DNA of 5,500 bases from Haloferacaceae archaeon PL-Br10_E2g29 (lineage in GTDB: Archaea > Halobacteriota > Halobacteria > Halobacteriales > Haloferacaceae): assembly GCA_001563965.1 (NCBI GenBank), contig LKMS01000111.1:1-5500 (forward strand), written 5' to 3'. Positions 1 to 3,866 of this stretch are shown piece after piece (positions within the stretch are counted from its first letter, which is position 1; each line of letters starts with the position of its first letter). The translations under genes were made by a program, and so were the position numbers. The notes beneath the pieces were generated by a model. It was not told the DNA's origin and ran no database searches. It saw only the letters and a list, made by a program, of their open reading frames with translations.

Positions 1-15
1 CCGTGAAACACGCAA

Positions 16-26
16 GCCACAAATCA
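16..26 (+). promoter_or_regulatory. Possible TATA-like element upstream of pitA
   Basis: The stretch CCACAAATC lies about 22-30 bases before the pitA ATG, the usual place for a haloarchaeal TATA box driving a transcript with little or no leader. Only 46 bases of upstream sequence are available and the match is weak, so this is tentative. Confidence 0.2.
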
Positions 27-46
27 GCGGAGACCGAAGAATCGGT

Positions 47-1585
47 ATGGTTGATGCACCCCAGACGGACGAAGGGTGGTACGCGTTGCACGATTTCCGA
101 ACGATTGACTGGGACGCCTGGCGGAACACTCCCGAAAACACGCGCGAGCGAGCAGTTCGCGAGGGTCGTGAGTATCTCGCGGCCCACGAGTCACTCGCGG
201 ACGTCGACGACGGCGAGGGCGCGTCGGCCGTGTTCTCGGTGCTCGGCGACAAGGCCGACCTGCTCATCGTCCACTTTCGGTCCTCGCTCGATGCGCTGTC
301 GCGGGCCGAACGCCAGTTCGAGCAGACCGCGTTTGCGGAGTTCACCGACCAGCCGACCTCCTACATTTCGGTGACCGAAGTCTCGGGCTACGTGTCGGAC
401 GACTACTTCAAAGGCAGTATCGAGGACGTCAACGCGGGGCTGCGAAACTACATCGAGGGGAAACTCAAACCCGACATTCCCGACGACGAGTACGTCTGTT
501 TCTACCCGATGAGCAAGCGCCGCGGCGAGACGCACAACTGGTACACACTGTCTCATGAGGAGCGCGCCGACCTGATGAGTGGCCACGGCCGAACCGGAAA
601 ATCCTACGCCGGCAAAATCAAGCAGGTGATCGCCTCGTCGCTCGGCTTCGACGACTACGAGTGGGGCGTGACGCTGTTTTCGGACGACCCGATCGATATC
701 AAGGACGTCGTCTACGAGATGCGGTTCGACGAGGCGACCTCGAAGTACGGCGAGTTCGGCTCGTTCTACATCGGCCGGCGCTTTCCGCCGTCCGACCTCG
801 GTGCGTATCTCCGCGGCGAAACGGTTCCGACCGGCGATGAGTCGGCGGGACATCACGGCCACGCGCATCACGGAGGTGGAAGCGAGGACGACGCACACGG
901 ACAGGGACACGGCCATGGGCACGGTGACGACTCGCATCATCACGGCGGAGATGGCCATAGCCACGACCATGGCGACGACAGCGATCACGACGCGGTCGAC
1001 GAGGACTCGATTCGCGGTGAACTCGCCGACCTCGACATCTACGCCGGCAAGCCCCACGGCGAGGACGTGTACGCCACGGTGCTGTACAGCGAGGCCGACG
1101 AGGAGGCGCTGTTCGAGGAGGTCGACGGCCTCCGGAAAAACTTCGACCACTACGACTCACACGTCAAAACCGCCGTCTACGGCGCGAACGAGCGCGCCCG
1201 AACTGCCGTCGTCTCTATCTGGCAGACAGCGAGCGCCGCCGAAACCGCCGCGGGGTTCCTCTCGGAGTTGCCAGAAATTGTCGAGCGCGCGGGCGAGCAG
1301 TCGGGCTTCGGGACGATGGGCATGTTCTACACGGTCAAGCCCGACTCGCGAGCGGATTTCGTCGAGAAGTTTGCCACCGTCGGCGGCGTACTCGACGACA
1401 CCGACGGCCACATGGAGACCGACCTGATGGTCAACGTCGAAAACGAGAACGACATGTTCATCGCAAGCCAGTGGCGCTCAAAGGAGGACGCCATGGGCTT
1501 TTTCCGCTCGGACGCCTTCCGCAACACTGTCCAGTGGGGCCGCGACGTGCTCGCCGACCGTCCGCGACACGTCTTTTTGGCCTAA
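47..1585 (+). CDS. pitA: PitA-like heme protein: ChdC/chlorite-dismutase domain, His-rich linker, ABM-like C-terminus
   Basis: This is a 512-residue cytoplasmic protein with no signal peptide. Residues about 8-265 form the chlorite dismutase/HemQ fold. They match coproheme decarboxylase (ChdC) closely around YPMSK (Y153-K157), GHGRTGKSYAGK (179-190) and DDYEWGVTLF. Y153, K157, H180 and Q193 keep the spacing of the Firmicute ChdC catalytic Tyr, its Lys, the proximal heme His and the distal Gln. True chlorite dismutases have a distal Arg instead, so coproheme or heme chemistry fits better than chlorite detoxification; this is inference. Residues 269-314 form a linker with 16 His, a likely metal-binding or flexible segment. 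Residues about 330-512 carry ABM-like ferredoxin folds. The same fusion is known from Haloferax volcanii PitA. The start is chosen because the MVDAPQTDEGWYALHDFR N-terminus is family-like; there is no well-placed Shine-Dalgarno. The stop lies nine bases before the next gene, suggesting co-transcription. Confidence 0.93.
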   Translation: MVDAPQTDEGWYALHDFRTIDWDAWRNTPENTRERAVREGREYLAAHESLADVDDGEGASAVFSVLGDKADLLIVHFRSSLDALSRAERQFEQTAFAEFTDQPTSYISVTEVSGYVSDDYFKGSIEDVNAGLRNYIEGKLKPDIPDDEYVCFYPMSKRRGETHNWYTLSHEERADLMSGHGRTGKSYAGKIKQVIASSLGFDDYEWGVTLFSDDPIDIKDVVYEMRFDEATSKYGEFGSFYIGRRFPPSDLGAYLRGETVPTGDESAGHHGHAHHGGGSEDDAHGQGHGHGHGDDSHHHGGDGHSHDHGDDSDHDAVDEDSIRGELADLDIYAGKPHGEDVYATVLYSEADEEALFEEVDGLRKNFDHYDSHVKTAVYGANERARTAVVSIWQTASAAETAAGFLSELPEIVERAGEQSGFGTMGMFYTVKPDSRADFVEKFATVGGVLDDTDGHMETDLMVNVENENDMFIASQWRSKEDAMGFFRSDAFRNTVQWGRDVLADRPRHVFLA

Positions 1586-1594
1586 CCCCCTCGC

Positions 1595-2014
1595 ATGCAG
1601 CCAACAACCTGGCACCGACAAGACTGGCTCCTCGTGGTCGAAGCACTCGCAAGTACGACCCATCCCGACGACGAGTCGGCAGCGGCCGCCCATCGTCGCG
1701 AGCTAATCGAATTCGTCTGTCAGGCCTACGGCATTGATACCCCGGAGTACATTTTCGAAATCGACGACGACTGGAGCGACGACCGCGCAAAAACGGCGAG
1801 AAAGAGCGCGGAAACAACGACCGAACTGGAGCCAGCGATCGTGTCTCAACTCGATAGCGACGACTGGCAACAGATTGCCGATGCGCTCGCGGTGTTTGCA
1901 GACCGTGACACCGAAACAACCCGCACTACGCGCGCGCGACAACACTGGTTGAGTCGGTTGTCGAGTGGGAGATGTCGGTGTCGCTGCCGGATCAGTAGGT
2001 CGGCGTCGAGATAA
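1595..2014 (+). CDS. Unrecognised small acidic protein with a probable C-terminal frameshift
   Basis: I do not recognise a family. As read, the ORF gives 139 residues. The first 114 are acidic and haloarchaeal in style, with QDWLLVVEALA (9-19), HRRELIEFV (33-41), an acidic DDDWSDD segment and DDWQQIADALA (89-99). After a (CG)5 tract at 1929-1938 the last 25 residues become basic and odd, with 8 Arg and 3 Cys. Deleting one CG unit gives ATTLVESVVEWEMSVSLPDQ and a stop at 1996-1998, a 133-residue protein. That tail completes a second copy of the N-terminal repeat with identical spacing: W11 to L37 and W91 to L117 are both 26 residues apart. The gene starts nine bases after pitA with no Shine-Dalgarno, so it is probably co-transcribed with it. 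It could be a recent pseudogene, a slippage-controlled gene or a sequencing error. The product looks soluble and helical. Confidence 0.7.
   Translation: MQPTTWHRQDWLLVVEALASTTHPDDESAAAAHRRELIEFVCQAYGIDTPEYIFEIDDDWSDDRAKTARKSAETTTELEPAIVSQLDSDDWQQIADALAVFADRDTETTRTTRARQHWLSRLSSGRCRCRCRISRSASR
1929..1938 (+). repeat. (CG)5 dinucleotide tract at the inferred frameshift
   Basis: Five CG units follow ACTA inside the small gene behind pitA. The frame carrying the plausible C-terminus is offset by exactly one dinucleotide from the frame that is open upstream. Gain of one unit by slippage would explain the shift. Confidence 0.65.
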
Positions 2015-2114
2015 ACATCCGCAGCGGCGCACACGCGTCGACAGCGACCCACACCCCTCGATACCAACACCCAACGGTCGACATCGAACCGACCGACCAG
2101 GACGAACCCACCGA

Positions 2115-2123
2115 TTTTCATAC
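2115..2123 (+). promoter_or_regulatory. TATA-like element upstream of the VOC gene
   Basis: An AT-rich TTTTCATAC sits 21-29 bases before the ATG at 2144, inside an otherwise GC-rich 129-base gap after the preceding gene. The placement suits a haloarchaeal promoter giving a very short leader. This is inferred from position and composition only. Confidence 0.4.
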
Positions 2124-2132
2124 ACTGATCAC

Positions 2133-2136
2133 GGAG
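2133..2136 (+). promoter_or_regulatory. Shine-Dalgarno-like GGAG before the VOC gene
   Basis: GGAG lies seven bases before the ATG at 2144. It supports that ATG as the start and is the clearest ribosome-binding-like site in the window. If the TATA-like element upstream is used, the transcript start would fall close to this site, so its use is uncertain. Confidence 0.4.
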
Positions 2137-2143
2137 TAGGCGT

Positions 2144-2581
2144 ATGTCCGATCAGTCAGCATCGAGCGAGCCGACGGCCCACCACATCGGCCTCACGGTC
2201 AGCGATCTCGACCGCGCCGTCGACTTTTATCAGTCCGTGTTCGACGTGCCCGAAGCAGCGCGATTCGGCGTCGGTGGCGAGGCGTTTGCGACCGGCGTCG
2301 ATATCGACGGAGCCAGCGCGCGGTTCGTCCATCTCGATCTCGGCTCGGTTCGACTCGAACTCGTGGGCTACGAACCAACAGGCGAGCCGCGAGCGTCGCC
2401 AACGCTCAATCAACCGGGTGCAACCCATTTCGGTGTCCGTGTCGCCGACCTCGACGCATTTTATGCGTCGTTACCGGCAGATATCGAGTCAGTGAGTCCA
2501 CCGCAAACGACCGAAAGTGGGACGAAAATCTGTTTTCTACGCGATCCGGACGGCAATCTCGTCGAACTGCTTGAGGTGTGA
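2144..2581 (+). CDS. VOC-family (glyoxalase/bleomycin-resistance fold) metalloenzyme
   Basis: This 145-residue soluble protein contains one complete VOC domain made of two beta-alpha-beta-beta-beta modules. The first opens with HHIGLTVSDLDRAVDFY (13-29), the second with THFGVRVADLDAFY (94-107), and the protein ends with DPDGNLVELLEV (134-145). H14, E72, H95 and E141 sit at the four usual metal-ligand positions, so it is likely an active divalent-metal enzyme. The fold covers glyoxalase I, epimerases, extradiol dioxygenases and resistance proteins, and the substrate cannot be read from sequence. The size and the final DPDGNxxEL motif resemble lactoylglutathione-lyase-like and methylmalonyl-CoA-epimerase-like members. 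A leading MSDQSASSEPTA segment is probably disordered. The gene is convergent with doxX, with 81 bases between the stop codons. A role in electrophile or aldehyde detoxification is inferred from context. Confidence 0.9.
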   Translation: MSDQSASSEPTAHHIGLTVSDLDRAVDFYQSVFDVPEAARFGVGGEAFATGVDIDGASARFVHLDLGSVRLELVGYEPTGEPRASPTLNQPGATHFGVRVADLDAFYASLPADIESVSPPQTTESGTKICFLRDPDGNLVELLEV

Positions 2582-2605
2582 TCGGGATACAGGCGCTACT
2601 GGCCG

Positions 2606-2617
2606 AAAAATCCAAAA
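2606..2617 (-). terminator. Oligo-T terminator candidate for doxX
   Basis: Read on the minus strand, the region downstream of the doxX stop contains TTTTGGATTTTT, two T-runs of four and five separated by GGA. Oligo-T runs of this kind terminate archaeal transcription. No comparable T-run follows the convergent VOC gene on the plus strand. Confidence 0.45.
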
Positions 2618-2662
2618 TAGAATGTGGTCACCGTCTTCGTTGCAGTCACCGTTGTCGCGGTC

Positions 2663-3121
2663 TCAGAACAGCGCGTACGGCCACGCAACCGTACTGAGCG
2701 AGAGAAACACCAGTGCCGTACCGGCGAGGGCGACATTCTTCATGAAATTGATCATCTCCCCTTGTTTCTGCTCGTCGGGAGCCGCCCAGAAGTCGTGCAT
2801 CAACGGTGTCGTCACCGCGAGGAATCCGAACAGCGCGCCTGCAGCGAACAACGGTAACACGCCGGCAGCAACACCGAGGCCACCGAACAAGAGCAGTCCA
2901 CCAGTGAACGGAACCATGAGCCCCGGCGCAGGAACGCCCTTCGAGCCCGCATAGCCGGCCATTGCGTCGGCATCGAGGAAGTGGTTCAGTCCGTTGAACG
3001 CGAGAATACCGCCAAAGAGCAGTCGCCCGAGCAGGAACAGTTCGCCCGAGAGCGTGCCCTCAAACGGGAGTTGGAGGAGTGTAGTCGTCAGTAGTTCGCC
3101 TGATACTGTAGATAACATCAT
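2663..3121 (-). CDS. DoxX-family integral membrane protein
   Basis: The 152-residue protein has four hydrophobic segments at roughly 28-48, 67-88, 91-108 and 126-145, the four-helix layout of the DoxX family. Family-like features are the glycine-rich first helix with R33 (GRLLFGGILAFNGLNHF), the GVPAPGLMVPFTGG turn at 62-75 between helices 1 and 2, a HDFW motif at 109-112 and FMKN at 126-129. DoxX proteins are linked to quinone or thiol redox chemistry and electrophile stress in several bacteria, but this protein's reaction cannot be deduced. Translation may begin at either of two adjacent ATG codons (3121 or 3118 on the minus strand). The gene is divergent from an HxlR regulator and convergent with the VOC gene. 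The inverted repeat just upstream suggests local repressor control. Confidence 0.88.
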   Translation of the reverse strand: MMLSTVSGELLTTTLLQLPFEGTLSGELFLLGRLLFGGILAFNGLNHFLDADAMAGYAGSKGVPAPGLMVPFTGGLLLFGGLGVAAGVLPLFAAGALFGFLAVTTPLMHDFWAAPDEQKQGEMINFMKNVALAGTALVFLSLSTVAWPYALF

Positions 3122-3131
3122 GCAACCACAT

Positions 3132-3144
3132 GTAGTCGCACTAC
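3132..3144. promoter_or_regulatory. Perfect inverted repeat, candidate HxlR operator
   Basis: GTAGT-CGC-ACTAC is a perfect 5-bp inverted repeat with a 3-bp centre, lying 11-23 bases upstream of the doxX start. It falls between the TATA-like element at 3146-3151 and the start codon, where a bound repressor would block transcription. HxlR-family dimers bind short palindromes, and the divergent hxlR gene makes this the leading operator candidate. Binding is inferred. Confidence 0.45.
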
Positions 3145-3145
3145 C

Positions 3146-3151
3146 TACTTA
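3146..3151 (-). promoter_or_regulatory. TATA-like element for doxX
   Basis: On the minus strand TAAGTA lies 25-30 bases upstream of the first doxX ATG, the expected distance for a haloarchaeal TATA box with a near-leaderless transcript. The match to a haloarchaeal TATA consensus is only moderate. Confidence 0.35.
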
Positions 3152-3169
3152 GCAGTTCCCGGACTGAAA

Positions 3170-3184
3170 CGTTACTAGCTAACG
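3170..3184. promoter_or_regulatory. Second inverted repeat in the doxX-hxlR intergenic region
   Basis: CGTTA-CTAGC-TAACG is a perfect 5-bp inverted repeat around a 5-bp centre. It lies 49-63 bases upstream of the doxX ATG and 131-145 bases upstream of the chosen hxlR start. It could be a second regulator site. Its arms differ from those of the repeat at 3132-3144, so it may bind another protein or be chance. Confidence 0.3.
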
Positions 3185-3212
3185 GCTGTGTTACTGTCGC
3201 AGCTGTTGTGCC

Positions 3213-3234
3213 AACCCACGGCACGGCGTGGGTT
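3213..3234. repeat. 8-bp perfect stem with 6-base loop upstream of hxlR
   Basis: AACCCACG (3213-3220) and CGTGGGTT (3227-3234) are exact reverse complements around the loop GCACGG. The stem lies about 80 bases before the hxlR start and about 90 bases from doxX, outside the probable leader of either gene. It is not followed by a T-run, so a terminator role is unlikely. Its function is unknown. Confidence 0.4.
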
Positions 3235-3283
3235 CAAACACCACACGGACGCGGTACAAACAGCCAATAGCCGGGGCGGAACG

Positions 3284-3292
3284 GTTTTGTCA
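3284..3292 (+). promoter_or_regulatory. Possible TATA-like element for hxlR
   Basis: TTTTGTCAT lies 23-31 bases before the chosen ATG at 3315. It is the only AT-rich stretch at a suitable distance and agrees with that start rather than the upstream GTG at 3228. The match is weak. Confidence 0.3.
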
Positions 3293-3314
3293 TCCGAGCG
3301 TGTTGATGCGGGTA

Positions 3315-3641
3315 ATGGCCACGCATTCGACAGTCGAGGATGCCGGCGCGTGCCCGGTTGTCGAGTCGATCGAACAGGTCGGCTCGCCATGGCGGCTCGT
3401 GATCCTGCACGACCTCCAAGAGGGCGAAAAGCGGTTCAACGAACTCAAACGCTCGACAGATGCCAACTCGCGGACGCTCTCGCGCGTGCTTGATGATCTT
3501 CAAGAAACCGGGTTCGTCCGACGCCGACTCGAAGAGGATGCACCGGTGGCAACGTACTACAGCCTGACCGACAAAGGAAAATCGCTCTGTCCGGTGTTCG
3601 ACGAAATCGAGGCCTGGGCCGACGACTGGCTGAATCAGTAG
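3315..3641 (+). CDS. HxlR-family winged helix-turn-helix transcriptional regulator
   Basis: From the ATG at 3315 the product is 108 residues, the normal size for this family of dimeric DNA-binding regulators. Diagnostic features in order are ACPVVESIEQVGSPWRLVIL (12-31), the KRFNELKRST segment (39-48), the recognition region SRTLSRVLDDLQETGFVRR (52-70) and the wing plus helix ATYYSLTDKGKSLCPVFDEI (79-98). Cys13 sits at the N-terminal position that is redox-active in members such as YodB and HypR. A second Cys at 92 lies before the dimerisation helix. Longer in-frame starts exist at 3306 and at a GTG at 3228, but the sequence they add, rich in Arg, Thr and Pro, is unlike the family. The gene is divergent from doxX and probably represses it and possibly itself; the ligand is unknown. 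Confidence 0.88.
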   Translation: MATHSTVEDAGACPVVESIEQVGSPWRLVILHDLQEGEKRFNELKRSTDANSRTLSRVLDDLQETGFVRRRLEEDAPVATYYSLTDKGKSLCPVFDEIEAWADDWLNQ

Positions 3642-3651
3642 CTAGGACGGA

Positions 3652-3657
3652 TTTTTT
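3652..3657 (+). terminator. T6 terminator candidate after hxlR
   Basis: A run of six T begins ten bases after the hxlR stop codon, in GC-rich surroundings and without a strong stem before it. This is typical of archaeal oligo-T termination and suggests hxlR is transcribed separately from cdcH. Confidence 0.5.
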
Positions 3658-3866
3658 CCAGCGGATGAGTCATCGATGCCGGCAGAGACGGTAACGGTCG
3701 GTAGGGACTTGTACCTTCGACCACTAGCTTGTTACACTGTGACACACGGACAGCCAACTCCTCGTTGGGTTCGCGATATGCGTAGAACGCGCCGGCCCAA
3801 AACTATCCCGAGCAACAGGCTTATGCCCGAACCAACCCGACGACCGAACAACGCTGAGTGCTCCCT
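3658..3866. other. Intergenic region before cdcH with no supported gene
   Basis: Apart from weak TATA-like stretches nothing functional is evident here. CTTATG (3820-3825) is the best placed for the cdcH promoter and would give a leader of roughly 15-20 bases; an AT-rich AAAACTATCC lies further upstream. A plus-strand ORF starting at 3676 crosses into cdcH in another frame, is Arg- and Pro-rich and is not believed. Confidence 0.4.

Noticed and set aside
191..1150. Long minus-strand ORF (319 residues) antisense to pitA
   Set aside because: It is a frame shadow of a GC-rich gene. The product is Val- and Arg-rich with no recognisable motifs, unlike acidic haloarchaeal proteins, and lies wholly inside a well-identified gene.
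1574..1578. T5 run at the end of pitA as a terminator
   Set aside because: It lies inside the coding sequence just before the stop, and the next gene starts nine bases after that stop on the same strand. Partial termination cannot be excluded but is not supported.
3170..3260. Possible tRNA gene suggested by GGTTCAAA
   Set aside because: The T-arm-like stem has a mismatch, the seven bases after it have no complementary acceptor strand about 70 bases upstream, and no D-arm or anticodon arm can be placed.
3228..3314. Longer start for the HxlR gene at GTG 3228
   Set aside because: The added residues are rich in Arg, Thr and Pro, unlike the family N-terminus. The GTG lies inside the hairpin at 3213-3234, and a weak TATA-like element sits at the right distance for the ATG at 3315.
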